A DNA stretch of 64,000 nucleotides from Duganella sp. BJB476 (GCF_003416895.1 NZ_QVIO01000001.1:1612001-1676000), one strand, 5' to 3'; shown: positions 8,586-19,631, counted from the first letter of the stretch. The notes: generated by a model from the sequence alone, not told the origin. Made by a program: numbers and translations.

Positions 8586-11327
8586 ATGGACAGCAACGCA
8601 GGGATCAAAACGACGCTCACGCCTATCGCTTCGGCCGTGGGATTGATGCTGGCATGCGCAGCGGCCGCGCCGGCCATGGCGCAACAGGCGGCCGGCGACA
8701 ACGCCCAGCCGCTCGAACAGGTGGTGGTCACCGGCATCCGCGCTTCCCTGCAACAGGCCCTGGCACGCAAGCGCAATAGCGACACGCTGTCCGAAGTGGT
8801 ATCGGCCGAGGACATCGGCAAAATGCCGGACAAGAACGTGGCCGACGCCATCCAGCGCGTACCGGGCGTGAACATCTCGTCCTCCGCCGGCGGTGAAGGC
8901 GGCTTCGCCGAGAATGACCGCGTCAGCATCCGCGGCACCAGCTCCAGCCTGACGCAGACGCAGGTCAACGGCCATGCGATCGGCACCGGCGACTGGTTCG
9001 TGCTGGACCAGGCCGGCGCCGTCGGGCGCAGCGTCAGCTACGCGCTGCTGCCGTCGGAAATCGTCGGCGCCGTCACGGTGCAGAAAAGCCAGCAGGCCGA
9101 CATGGTCGAAGGCGGCGTGGCCGGCTCGGTCAACATCGAGACCCGCAAGCCGCTCGACTTCAAGAAGCAGCTGACGCTGGAAGCCTCGGCGCAAGCCATC
9201 TACGCCGACCTGCCAAGCAAGACCGATCCACAACTGAGTGCGCTGATCGGCTGGAAGAACGACGCCAAGACCTTCGGCGTGCTGGTGCAGCTATTCTCGG
9301 AAAAGCGCCACGAACGCCGCGACGGCCAGGAGTTCTACGGCTACACCCCCATCGCCGCCGACAGCAACGCCGCCAAGGCGCACCCGGAACTGGCGGGCAT
9401 CCTGGCGCCGGCCGGCATCAGCGCCTCGCTGTTCGAGCAAACCCGCAAACGCACCGGCGGCGCCTTCGACCTGCAATTCAAGCCTAGCAAGGACCTGAGC
9501 TTCGACATCAACGGCTTCAGCTCGCAGCTGGATGCGGCCAACTACAACCGCAGCTTCTACAACAACATCGCCGCCAACATCAACGCCACCAATCCGGACA
9601 CCGGCGCCTCGGTCGGCGTGATCCCTTCGGCCTACACCATCAAGAGCGGCACGCTGGTAGCGGCCACGATACCGGCCTCGCAGTTCCCGGCAGTCAGCGC
9701 TACCCAGACCTACAACTCCTCGCTGTACTCGGCCTTCGGCGACCAGATCTACCGTCCCGGCTCGTCGTCCTCGTCGGCCTACATAGACCTGGACGGCAGC
9801 TACAAGGTCAATCAGGACCTGCGCGTCAGCGGCAGCGTGGGCTACACGCGCGGCTCCGGCAAGACGCCGGCCGATATCGGCTACGAGGCCGGCCTGACCG
9901 GCGCCGGTTCCAGCTACACGCTGAACGGCATGTCGCCAGCCACCATGTCCTTCCCCGGCGCGGACACGTCCAAGTTCACCAACTACGTCACCGCTTCGGC
10001 CTGGGGTTCGCACGTCATCACCAAGGACAGCGAAAAATACGCGCAGGCCGACGGCGAATTGCGGCTCGATAGCGGCGTCATGGAATCGGCCAAGTTCGGC
10101 GTGCGTTTCGCCGAACACCATCGCAGCGTCAGCCAGCCGGAGAACCGCAGCTGCAAGGCCTGCGACGGCACCACCTCGGCGCCGCTGCCGGCGTGGAACG
10201 GCGCCACCTACCCGTCCAACTTCGGCAACGGCATCACCAACAGCGCCGACTTCCTGCGCAACGTATGGCAGATCAACCCCGGCGACATCGCCGCCTGGGC
10301 CGCCAAGTACGACCTGGCGGGCGGCCCGACCACCGAGAACTGGGCCGGCGAAATGGACGTCAAGGAGAAATCCAGCGCCATCTACGGCATGGTCAACCTG
10401 GCCGGCGACGGCTGGCGTGGCAACGTGGGCGTGCGCTATGTGCACACCAACCAGGCCACGATCACCAACATCCCCGGCGGCGACCATCCGATCGGCCAGG
10501 ACAACGTGAACGGCGTCTACACGCCGACGCTGAACCAGGTCGGCTACAACGACGTGCTGCCTAGCGCGAACTTCAAGTTCGACCTGTCGCCCAACCTGGT
10601 GGCGCGCGCCGCCGTCGCCAAGACCATGGCGCGCCCCGACTTCAGCGCCATGGTCGGCGCGGTCACGCTGAACGACACCAACCTGACCGGCAGCAGCGGC
10701 AACCCGAACCTCAAGCCGGTACGCTCGACCAACTACGACGTCGCGCTGGAATGGTACTTCGCGCCGAAAGCGCTGCTGTCGGCCGGCGTGTTCTACATGG
10801 ACATGTCGTCCTACGTCACCTACGGCACGGCCAACCTCACCTACTTCAACAACTCGTTCAAGCGCTTCGATAGCTACGCGATCTCGTCGCCGACCAATAT
10901 CAGCGCCAAGAACAAGGGCGTGGAGCTGGCCTACCAGCAGCACCTGTTCGGCGGCGTCGGCGTGCTGGCCAACTACACCTACACCGACGGCAGCGCGGCC
11001 GATGGCAAGCCGGTGGTCGGCAATTCCAAAAACACCTACAATGCGGAGACCTACTACGAAGACGACAAGCTGAGCGCCCGCCTGGCCTATACCTATCGTT
11101 CCAGCTTCTCCGGCGGCTTGTACAACAGCTTCCCGCAGGTGATGGCGGGCACCGGCAACCTGGCGGCGTCGATCAACTACAAGATCAGCGAGAACCTGTC
11201 GATCACCTTCGATGCGCTGAACCTCAACAACGCCGTACTGCGCTACTACGGCGAGAACAAGGACCAGCCTATCGCCTCGTATTCGAACGGCCGCCAATAC
11301 TACCTGGGTCTGCGTGGCAAACTCTAA
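8586..11327 (+). CDS. TonB-dependent outer-membrane receptor (Xanthomonas/Caulobacter class)
   Basis: 913 residues. A long signal peptide ends near AAAPAMAQQ, followed by the TonB-box region, then a plug with VVVTGIRASLQQALARKRNS and DKNVADAIQRVPGVNIS, hallmarks of the class seen in Xanthomonas and Caulobacter for carbohydrate uptake. The 22-strand barrel ends with YYLGLRGKL. It is the first gene of an operon with two NagX-like acyltransferases, the next start lying inside its last codons. A sugar such as an amino-sugar oligomer is a reasonable substrate by association, but that is inference. An AGGGAG-like site precedes the ATG. Confidence 0.9.
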   Translation: MDSNAGIKTTLTPIASAVGLMLACAAAAPAMAQQAAGDNAQPLEQVVVTGIRASLQQALARKRNSDTLSEVVSAEDIGKMPDKNVADAIQRVPGVNISSSAGGEGGFAENDRVSIRGTSSSLTQTQVNGHAIGTGDWFVLDQAGAVGRSVSYALLPSEIVGAVTVQKSQQADMVEGGVAGSVNIETRKPLDFKKQLTLEASAQAIYADLPSKTDPQLSALIGWKNDAKTFGVLVQLFSEKRHERRDGQEFYGYTPIAADSNAAKAHPELAGILAPAGISASLFEQTRKRTGGAFDLQFKPSKDLSFDINGFSSQLDAANYNRSFYNNIAANINATNPDTGASVGVIPSAYTIKSGTLVAATIPASQFPAVSATQTYNSSLYSAFGDQIYRPGSSSSSAYIDLDGSYKVNQDLRVSGSVGYTRGSGKTPADIGYEAGLTGAGSSYTLNGMSPATMSFPGADTSKFTNYVTASAWGSHVITKDSEKYAQADGELRLDSGVMESAKFGVRFAEHHRSVSQPENRSCKACDGTTSAPLPAWNGATYPSNFGNGITNSADFLRNVWQINPGDIAAWAAKYDLAGGPTTENWAGEMDVKEKSSAIYGMVNLAGDGWRGNVGVRYVHTNQATITNIPGGDHPIGQDNVNGVYTPTLNQVGYNDVLPSANFKFDLSPNLVARAAVAKTMARPDFSAMVGAVTLNDTNLTGSSGNPNLKPVRSTNYDVALEWYFAPKALLSAGVFYMDMSSYVTYGTANLTYFNNSFKRFDSYAISSPTNISAKNKGVELAYQQHLFGGVGVLANYTYTDGSAADGKPVVGNSKNTYNAETYYEDDKLSARLAYTYRSSFSGGLYNSFPQVMAGTGNLAASINYKISENLSITFDALNLNNAVLRYYGENKDQPIASYSNGRQYYLGLRGKL

Positions 11328-12462
11328 ACCCGCGCGGATACTGGCGATCGACGCCTTCCGCGGCATCACCATCCTGGTCATGATCTTCGTGAACACATTG
11401 GCCGGCATGCGCGGCATGCCGGCCTGGATGGAGCATGCCTCGGCGGATGCCGACGCCATGACCTTCCCGGACGTGGTGTTCCCGGCTTTCCTGTTCATCG
11501 TCGGCATGTCAATACCCTTCGCCATGGCGCAGCGGCAGGCGGCTGGTGACACGGCGGTGCAGCGCTGGCGGCATGTGCTGGCGCGCGCCGCCGGGCTGCT
11601 GGTGCTGGGCGTATTCATGGTCAACGCGGAGGACGGCTACAACGAGGCGGCGATGGGCATGTCCATCCATCAGTGGTCGCTGCTGTTCTACGGCTGCGCG
11701 ATCCTGGTGTGGGCGGTCTATCGTTTTCAGAACAAGGCGCTCGCCATGGCCTTGCGTGCGGCCGGCGTCGCAGGTTTGCTGGTCTTGGCGCTGATATTCC
11801 GAGGCGGTCCGGATGGCAGCTTGCGCCTGACGCCGCAGTGGTGGGGGATACTGGGCTTGATAGGCTGGGCCTACCTGTCCAGTACCGTGGCATGGGCGCT
11901 GACGCGGGCCCGCTTGCTGCCGCTCGGCGCATTGCTGCTGGCTTGCACAGGCCTGTACTGCGCGGCCCATACGGCGGCAGGCGCGCTGGCCGAGAATGCG
12001 GTCCACACGTCGATCGCGCTGTGCGGCTTGCTGACGTCCATGATCTTCTTCGGCCAGGAACGCGGCAAGCCATTCCGCGACGCGTTGCTGCTGGCGCTGA
12101 CGCTGGCCGTGCTGGCCTGCGTGCTGCGGCAGTACTTCGGGATCTCGAAGATCTATGCCACGCCAAGTTGGGCGCTGTACAGCTCCGCCATCTGCGTGCT
12201 GCTGTTCGCGGCGCTCCACTGGCTGGTCGACCTGAAGCGGCTGAGTGGCTGGACAGCGCTGGTCCGGCCGGCGGCGGCCAATCCGCTGCTGGTCTACCTC
12301 ATTCCCTACATCGTCTACGCGCTGATGCAGGTCCTGCACCTGGCGTTGCCGGACGTGCTGGGCTCCGGCATGCCGGGACTCCTTTGGGCCCTCGCCTACG
12401 CCGCCATCGTCATGGCGCTGGCGGCTGGCCTCAACCGCATGCATATCAAATTGCAGCTCTAA
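11314..12462 (+). CDS. DUF5009-type multi-pass membrane acyltransferase
   Basis: 382 residues with a GTG start that overlaps the receptor gene by 14 bp. About ten hydrophobic segments are visible. The N-terminus RILAIDAFRGITILVMIFVN and the segment FPDVVFPAFLFIVGMSIPFA are the signature of the DUF5009/heparan-alpha-glucosaminide N-acetyltransferase (NagX) superfamily, which moves an acyl group across the membrane onto a sugar. The tight overlap implies coupling to receptor expression and a role in processing the imported sugar. No substrate evidence is available. Confidence 0.82.
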   Translation: MANSKPARILAIDAFRGITILVMIFVNTLAGMRGMPAWMEHASADADAMTFPDVVFPAFLFIVGMSIPFAMAQRQAAGDTAVQRWRHVLARAAGLLVLGVFMVNAEDGYNEAAMGMSIHQWSLLFYGCAILVWAVYRFQNKALAMALRAAGVAGLLVLALIFRGGPDGSLRLTPQWWGILGLIGWAYLSSTVAWALTRARLLPLGALLLACTGLYCAAHTAAGALAENAVHTSIALCGLLTSMIFFGQERGKPFRDALLLALTLAVLACVLRQYFGISKIYATPSWALYSSAICVLLFAALHWLVDLKRLSGWTALVRPAAANPLLVYLIPYIVYALMQVLHLALPDVLGSGMPGLLWALAYAAIVMALAAGLNRMHIKLQL

Positions 12463-12473
12463 ACTTTAAAACT

Positions 12474-13535
12474 ATGCGTATCAATTCTATCGACGCGGTG
12501 CGCGGCCTGACGGTGGCCGCCATGCTGCTGGTGAACGACGCCGGCGACTGGTCGCACGTCTACCCCTGGCTGGAACACGCCGAATGGCACGGCTGCACGC
12601 CGCCGGACTTCATCTTCCCCATCTTCATGCTGATCGTGGGTGTCTCTATCAACCTGGCGCTCAGCCCCCGCCTGGACGCGGGCGCGGACAAAGCGCCGCT
12701 GGCGCGCTCGGTGCTGTGGCGCGCCGCGCGCATCGTGCTGTTGGGGATAGCGCTGCACGTGGTGGCGATGCTGCTCTTGAACGGGCGCGGCTTCCGCCTG
12801 TTCGGCGTGCTGCAAAGGACCGGCATCTGTTTCGCGGCGGCGGGGCTGATGGCCATCTACCTGCGCAACGCCCGTGCCCAATGGACAGCTTTCGCGGCCA
12901 TCCTGCTCGGCTACTGGGCGCTGCTGATGGCGGGCGGCTCGCTGGAGCCGGGCCTGAACCTGTCCGACCGCATCGACAGCGCGCTACTGGGCCACCTGGC
13001 CTACCAGTACGACGCCGCCACCGGCATCGGCCACGATCCCGAGGGCATCCTGGGCACCTTGCCGTCGCTGGCCACCGTCATCCTCGGCCTGCGCGCTGGC
13101 GACTGGTTGCGGCGCGGCCAGACCCGCACGCTGGCCCTGGCCGGCGCCGCAGCGATGCTGCTGGGCGGCCTGTGGTCGCTGTCGCTGCCGTTCAACAAGC
13201 AGCTGTGGACCTCGTCCTTCGTGCTGTGGACCGGCGGCTTCGGCATGCTGGCCGTCGCGCTGGCCCACCAGCTGATCGACGTGCGCGGCTGGCCGCCGCT
13301 GGGCCGGGCCATGGGCGTCAACGCGATCGCCGCCTACGCCGGTTCCTGGATCGCCACTTGCGTGATTGAAGGCAGCGGCCTGATGGGGCCGCTTTATGCG
13401 CACGTTTTCAGCGGCCCGCTGGGCCCTCTGTTTGGGCCGTGGACGACCTCGCTGGCGTTCGCCGCCACGTTCACGGCGCTGTTCTGGCTGGCTATGGCGG
13501 GCGCCGAAAGACGCGGCTGGCGCGTCACGATCTGA
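12474..13535 (+). CDS. NagX-like membrane N-acetyltransferase
   Basis: 353 residues. MRINSIDAVRGLTVAAMLLV and PPDFIFPIFMLIVGVSINLA match the heparan-alpha-glucosaminide N-acetyltransferase-like family, with about ten membrane segments. It is paralogous to the preceding gene at the N-terminal motifs but clearly diverged. It starts 12 bp after that gene's stop, so it is third in the TonB receptor operon. The start chosen is the ATG directly before the conserved N-terminal motif; a longer open frame upstream runs through the previous gene and is not coding. Confidence 0.85.
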   Translation: MRINSIDAVRGLTVAAMLLVNDAGDWSHVYPWLEHAEWHGCTPPDFIFPIFMLIVGVSINLALSPRLDAGADKAPLARSVLWRAARIVLLGIALHVVAMLLLNGRGFRLFGVLQRTGICFAAAGLMAIYLRNARAQWTAFAAILLGYWALLMAGGSLEPGLNLSDRIDSALLGHLAYQYDAATGIGHDPEGILGTLPSLATVILGLRAGDWLRRGQTRTLALAGAAAMLLGGLWSLSLPFNKQLWTSSFVLWTGGFGMLAVALAHQLIDVRGWPPLGRAMGVNAIAAYAGSWIATCVIEGSGLMGPLYAHVFSGPLGPLFGPWTTSLAFAATFTALFWLAMAGAERRGWRVTI

Positions 13536-13540
13536 GGCAC

Positions 13541-13556
13541 TGGCTTTTTTTTCGCA
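13541..13556 (+). promoter_or_regulatory. Possible sigma-54 promoter for the PEP-CTERM gene
   Basis: TGGCTTTTTTTTCGCA has GG and GC 12 bp apart with TGGC at the -24 element, close to TGGCAC-N5-TTGCA. PEP-CTERM genes are often under sigma-54 with the PrsR activator. It lies about 195 bp upstream of the start, and the T-run could instead end the preceding transcript, so this is tentative. Confidence 0.3.
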
Positions 13557-13750
13557 AGTTGCGGTAGCGCTTCCATTGCTAACACAGCTATTGCACTGTG
13601 CTCAACTTACTTTACAAATTAAAAATATTCCAATTTAAACATTGTTCATCCATAATGCATTTAGAGCAAGTTAATTGACTGAAATCAATCAACCTTCAAC
13701 ACCGCCGGCGGCCGGAAGCCCGCCTGAATTGCGTTTCCTGGAGTTTTTAC

Positions 13751-14479
13751 ATGCGTATTAAATCGATAATGATGGCCCTGTCCGCCGCTGCCGCCCTGTG
13801 CGCAGGCGTGGCAAACGCCGCCGTCCCTGGTGAACTGATCGTCAACGGTGGTTTCGAAGTCGGTGACTACGGCCAAATCGGCTACAACGGCCATCAGGTT
13901 CAGGGCTGGAGCAGCAACGGCTACAACTTCCTGTTCAACGGTACCAACGTGGACCACGGCGGCGTCAACGGCAGCTATGGCAACCTGCAACTGTGGGGCG
14001 CCGGCAATGGCTCCGCCAACGGCCTGGGCGCCAGCCCTGTCGGCGGCAACTTTGTCGCCGCCGATGGCGCGTTTGAAATCGCCCCGCTGAGCCAGACCGT
14101 CCACGGCCTGGTCGCTGGTCAGCAATACAATCTGAGTTTCTACTGGGCTGGCGCTCAACAACTCAACTTTAACGGCGCCACCACCGAACAGTGGAAAGTG
14201 TCCCTGGGCGGCCAGACCCTGTCGACCGAAGTGAAAAACAACGCCAACCACGGCTTCACCGGCTGGCAGAAAGAAACGTTCACCTTTACCGCCACCAGCG
14301 CCAGCGAAGTGCTGAGCTTCCTGGCCGTGGGTACGCCTACCGGCGTGCCGCCGTTCTCGCTGCTGGATGGCGTGTCGATGACCTCGGCCGTGCCTGAGCC
14401 GCAAACCTGGGGCATGCTGGGCCTGGGTCTGGGCCTGGTCGGCTACGCCGCGCGTCGCCGCAAAGCCAAGGCTGCCTAA
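13751..14479 (+). CDS. PEP-CTERM exosortase-sorted extracellular protein
   Basis: 242 residues. A signal peptide (1-24, ending ANAAV) is followed by a beta-rich domain starting GELIVNGGFEVGDYG, which resembles the DUF642/choice-of-anchor galactose-binding-like fold. The C-terminus is a classical PEP-CTERM sorting signal: VPEPQTWGMLGLGLGLVGYA, then a basic RRRKAK tail. The protein should be cleaved and anchored by an exosortase encoded elsewhere, and is a likely biofilm-matrix component. It stands alone and is followed by a strong terminator. The upstream 215 bp are AT-rich and gene-free. Confidence 0.88.
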   Translation: MRIKSIMMALSAAAALCAGVANAAVPGELIVNGGFEVGDYGQIGYNGHQVQGWSSNGYNFLFNGTNVDHGGVNGSYGNLQLWGAGNGSANGLGASPVGGNFVAADGAFEIAPLSQTVHGLVAGQQYNLSFYWAGAQQLNFNGATTEQWKVSLGGQTLSTEVKNNANHGFTGWQKETFTFTATSASEVLSFLAVGTPTGVPPFSLLDGVSMTSAVPEPQTWGMLGLGLGLVGYAARRRKAKAA

Positions 14480-14497
14480 CTCGCCGCCTGTTTGAAT

Positions 14498-14525
14498 CAA
14501 TGCCGGACGTTCGCGTCCGGCATTG
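14498..14525 (+). terminator. Rho-independent terminator after the PEP-CTERM gene
   Basis: A perfect 12-bp stem (CAATGCCGGACG / CGTCCGGCATTG) closed by a TTCG tetraloop begins 18 bp after the stop codon. The following T content is modest (TCGTTTCCGCCCTTT). It also argues against the longer TTG start of the next gene. Confidence 0.85.
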
Positions 14526-14548
14526 TCGTTTCCGCCCTTTACTACGCC

Positions 14549-15367
14549 ATGACACTGATGAACCAACTGCTCGCCTACCTGCCTACTTTTGCCGTCAACG
14601 TGGGGCGGCTGTGCGTGTGGCTGGTGCTGCTGTCGCTGGTGTTCGTGCCGCTGGAGCGCTGGCTCGCGGTGCGCCAGGCCCGCCTGCCGCGCCGCGCGCT
14701 GGCGATCAACCTGGGCCTGTATTTCCTCAACAGCCTGCTGCCGGCCGCCATCCTGGGCGCGCTGATGTCGGTGGTCGCCGTGGCGGCGCAAGCGCTGCTG
14801 CCGGCCGCCGTGCCCGCCGCCGTGGGCGCCTTGCCGCTGGTGGTTAAACTGCCGCTGTCCTTGCTGATCGCGGAAATCGGCTTTTATTGGGGGCACCGCC
14901 TGAGCCACCAGTTGCCGTGGCTGTGGCATTTCCATTCGGTGCACCACCAGCCGGAGCACCTGTACTTCCTGATTAACACGCATGCGCATCCGGTCGACAT
15001 GATCGTCACCCGGCTGTTCGGCATGACGCCGCTGTACGTGCTCGGCCTGGCCGGCGCCAGCGCGGGCGGTAGCGCCACGCCGGCGCTGGTGATCATCATC
15101 GGCACGGTGTGGGGCTTCTTCATCCATTCCAACCTGCGGGTCCGGCTCGGCCCGCTGGAATCACTCATCGCCACGCCGGCCTTCCATCACTGGCACCACA
15201 CCAGCTTGGCGCCGCTGGATCGCAACTTCTCGTCGACCCTGCCCTTCCTCGACCGCGTATTCGGCACCTGGCACTTGCCGGCCGACTGGCCGATGGCCTA
15301 CGGCCTGGCTGAAACCACCTCCACAGCAGCCGACGCCGGCCAGCGCCAGCCCACCACGCACAGCTAA
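14549..15367 (+). CDS. Fatty-acid hydroxylase / sterol desaturase family membrane protein
   Basis: 272 residues with about four membrane segments. The di-iron histidine boxes are present: HRLSH, HSVHH and HHWHH, with HAHP between. Members hydroxylate or desaturate lipids at the membrane using O2. The start was set at the ATG after the upstream terminator (MTLMNQ); a second ATG three codons on is possible. The stop codon overlaps the stop of the M48 pseudogene on the other strand. The substrate is unknown. Confidence 0.85.
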   Translation: MTLMNQLLAYLPTFAVNVGRLCVWLVLLSLVFVPLERWLAVRQARLPRRALAINLGLYFLNSLLPAAILGALMSVVAVAAQALLPAAVPAAVGALPLVVKLPLSLLIAEIGFYWGHRLSHQLPWLWHFHSVHHQPEHLYFLINTHAHPVDMIVTRLFGMTPLYVLGLAGASAGGSATPALVIIIGTVWGFFIHSNLRVRLGPLESLIATPAFHHWHHTSLAPLDRNFSSTLPFLDRVFGTWHLPADWPMAYGLAETTSTAADAGQRQPTTHS

Positions 15368-15545
15368 CGGCGCGCCGCTTCGTACAGCGGCGTGACCTTG
15401 GGCATCAACGCGCTCAGGTCGGCGATGCGGGTCTGGTGCGCCACCTCGTGCCCCATGATGACGGGCCGGGCTTGGTGGTGGAGGCGCAGGCGCCCAGCGC
15501 CAGCGCGATGGCCAGGGTGCAGGCCGGTGTACGTATGCGTTTCAT
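15364..15545 (-). pseudogene. Collapsed M48-family metallopeptidase lipoprotein gene
   Basis: The minus strand begins with a good lipoprotein signal (MKRIRTPACTLAIALALGAC, preceded by an AGGGGGA ribosome site). After about 28 codons a frame change leads into VIMGHEVAHQTRIADLSALM, then PKVTPLYEAARR and a stop. HEVAH is the HExxH zinc motif of M48 peptidases, and the closing HQTRIADL...MPLY-like string resembles the end of such proteins, about 100 or more residues further on. So signal, zinc motif and C-terminus survive in 182 bp, joined by at least two deletions. It lies tail-to-tail with the hydroxylase gene. Confidence 0.65.
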
Positions 15546-15674
15546 GGAAATCCCCCTGTTGGACGTGGAGCTCTCATTTTCCACAAGGAAAATATTTCCC
15601 GTCTAATCCAGATCAAGGAGGACGCAATCCTTCGCTATAATCCAACGTCCTCACTATGACGAAGAAAGCTTCGG

Positions 15675-16166
15675 ATGATCAAAAGTTTACGCATTGCCGG
15701 CGCGCTGCTGCTGGCCGGCCTGTCCGGCGCGGCCGTGGCCGACACCTTCGAAACCATCGAATCGGCACCGCTGAAGGAAGTGTGGCTGAACGGCGGTTTC
15801 TACTCCTACCATTTCCAGCGCGACAAAGGCCTGAACGATAGCAATCCCGGCCTGGGCGGCGAGTACCGTTTTTCGACGGTGGCGTCGGCGACGGCGGGCC
15901 GCTTCTACAACAGCGATCGCGGCTATTCAAATTATGTGGGCGTGTACTACCAGCCGTGGAAGATCGGCCCGGTGCGGCTGGGGGCGGTGGCGGGCGGCTT
16001 CAACGGCTACCCCAAGATGCGCGACGGCGGCTGGTTCCTGGCGGCCATCCCGACCGCCAGCTTCGAATACAAGAGCGTGGGCGTCAATGTCGCCATAGTG
16101 CCGACCTACAAAGATCGGCTCTATGGCGCCATTTCCGTTCAGCTCAAGCTGAAGGTCTTCGACTGA
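15675..16166 (+). CDS. Small exported beta-barrel-like outer-membrane protein
   Basis: 163 residues. A signal peptide (1-22, ALLLAGLSGAAVAD) is followed by about eight alternating amphipathic strands (WLNGGFYSYHFQR, LGGEYRFS, YSNYVGVYYQPW, LGAVAGGFNGYP, ASFEYKSVGVNVAIVPTY) and a C-terminal aromatic strand ending KLKVFD. This looks like an 8-stranded barrel of the PagP/OmpW size class, but PagP catalytic residues cannot be assigned, so enzymatic activity is not claimed. The stop codon abuts the stop of fusA on the other strand. Confidence 0.65.
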   Translation: MIKSLRIAGALLLAGLSGAAVADTFETIESAPLKEVWLNGGFYSYHFQRDKGLNDSNPGLGGEYRFSTVASATAGRFYNSDRGYSNYVGVYYQPWKIGPVRLGAVAGGFNGYPKMRDGGWFLAAIPTASFEYKSVGVNVAIVPTYKDRLYGAISVQLKLKVFD

Positions 16167-18278
<2,112 letters not shown>

Positions 18279-18431
18279 CATTCTCTCCTTGATGCAATAT
18301 GAATGCAGGAAGTCTCAAGTGTGGTGATTACTGCAAATTTCAAGTACGGATCTATTTCCTGTCGTGCGACATGACTAACGGCAATTAATATAGGCTGTAG
18401 AATAACTAGCAAGTTTAACTGAAAGTACGCC

Positions 18432-19574
18432 ATGACTGTTCCATCGAAACGCGCCCTTCTTCTGTCCTTGGGCATGGCCCCGGCTCTGGCTTTAGCCCAG
18501 TCCGCAACACCGCCAGCGGCCACCGATCTGGAACTGCGCATCGAACGCTGCTCCGTGCTGGGCGACGCCAGCGCCCGCCTGGCTTGCTACGACGGCCTGG
18601 CCAAGTCCGGCCCGGCGTTGCAGGCCGTCGGCGGCGCCGCGGTCGGCGTGCCCGACCCTGGCAAGATCAGCAAACTGGCCACCGCCTTGACGCTGCCTTC
18701 CAGCACCCAGCCGGCCGATCCGCCCGCCGAGCCCGTGTTGCCGGCCAAGGTCGCCGCGATCACCACGATACCGCCGGAAGACACCGTCTCGCGCATGGTG
18801 CAGTGGTGGGAGCTGGACCGCTCGGCCAAGCGCGGCGTATTCAACTTCCGCCCGCACCGCGACACCTATCTGCTGCTGGCCAATTACAGCACCAGCTCCA
18901 ATGATGCGCCTTTTGAGGATTTCACGCCGGCCGGCATCAAGTCGCAGCACACGGAGCTGACCTACCAGCTCAGTTTCAAGATGAAGATGATCGAGCAGGC
19001 GTTCAAGACGCCCATCGACCTGTGGTTCGGCTACACCCAGAACAGTTTCTGGCAGGCGTACAACCGCGCCGCCTCCAGTCCCTTCCGCGAGACCAACTAC
19101 CAGCCCGAGCTGATGCTGACCACGCCGCTGAACCTGGACCTGGGCAGCGCGCTCGACGTCCGCTACCTGACCGTGGGCATGGTGCACCAGTCGAACGGCC
19201 AGACCTCGACCTTGTCGCGCAGCTGGAACCGGGTGTATGCGGAAGTGGGCGCCGAGCACGGCAAGCTGGCGGCGCAATTGCGCATCTGGAAGCGGCTAGA
19301 TAACGCCCGTTCGGACAACGACAACATCGACATCGTCGATTTCCTGGGTCATGGCGACCTGAACCTCAGCTACCGCAACAACGGCCACGAGTTCTCGCTG
19401 CTGGCGCGCCGCAACTTCTCGACCCGCCACGGCGCCTTGCAGGCCGGCTGGTCGTTCCCCGTGCTTGCCAACCTGAAGGGCTATTTGCAAGCCTTCAGCG
19501 GCTACGGCCAAAGCCTGATCGACTACAACTACTCGCAAAAGTCGCTCGGCGCCGGTTTCCTGGTCGATTTCTAA
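18432..19574 (+). CDS. pldA: Outer-membrane phospholipase A
   Basis: 380 residues. A signal peptide ends near ALAQSA and a Pro/Ala-rich segment runs to about residue 120. A 12-strand OMPLA barrel follows, with the catalytic motif HQSNGQ (His252, Ser254) and Asn266 in RSWNRVY. The spacing H-x-S and S-x11-N equals that of the E. coli enzyme (H142, S144, N156). It hydrolyses phospholipids in the outer leaflet when the membrane is disturbed. It is a single gene, divergent from fusA, with a hairpin terminator right after the stop. Confidence 0.93.
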   Translation: MTVPSKRALLLSLGMAPALALAQSATPPAATDLELRIERCSVLGDASARLACYDGLAKSGPALQAVGGAAVGVPDPGKISKLATALTLPSSTQPADPPAEPVLPAKVAAITTIPPEDTVSRMVQWWELDRSAKRGVFNFRPHRDTYLLLANYSTSSNDAPFEDFTPAGIKSQHTELTYQLSFKMKMIEQAFKTPIDLWFGYTQNSFWQAYNRAASSPFRETNYQPELMLTTPLNLDLGSALDVRYLTVGMVHQSNGQTSTLSRSWNRVYAEVGAEHGKLAAQLRIWKRLDNARSDNDNIDIVDFLGHGDLNLSYRNNGHEFSLLARRNFSTRHGALQAGWSFPVLANLKGYLQAFSGYGQSLIDYNYSQKSLGAGFLVDF

Positions 19575-19581
19575 ACGCTAC

Positions 19582-19606
19582 GCCTCCCATTGACAGGGAG
19601 GCTTTT
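19582..19606 (+). terminator. Terminator after pldA
   Basis: The stem GCCTCCC / GGGAGGC with loop ATTGACA is followed by TTTT. The loop contains TTGACA, which may double as the -35 box of the next operon (ArsR/SRPBCC). Confidence 0.75.
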
Positions 19607-19617
19607 ACGGTCCAATA

Positions 19618-19631
19618 TAACCAAATGGTTA
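19618..19631 (+). promoter_or_regulatory. Palindromic operator overlapping the arsR-type start codon
   Basis: TAACCA-AA-TGGTTA is a perfect inverted repeat whose right arm includes the ATG of the ArsR-family gene. The position and the pairing with an ArsR repressor suggest autoregulation. Confidence 0.55.

Noticed and set aside
9291..11624. Minus-strand open frame of 777 codons opposite the first TonB receptor
   Set aside because: Mirrors the GC-rich codon pattern of the receptor; low-complexity Arg/Val/Gly residue content and no family features.
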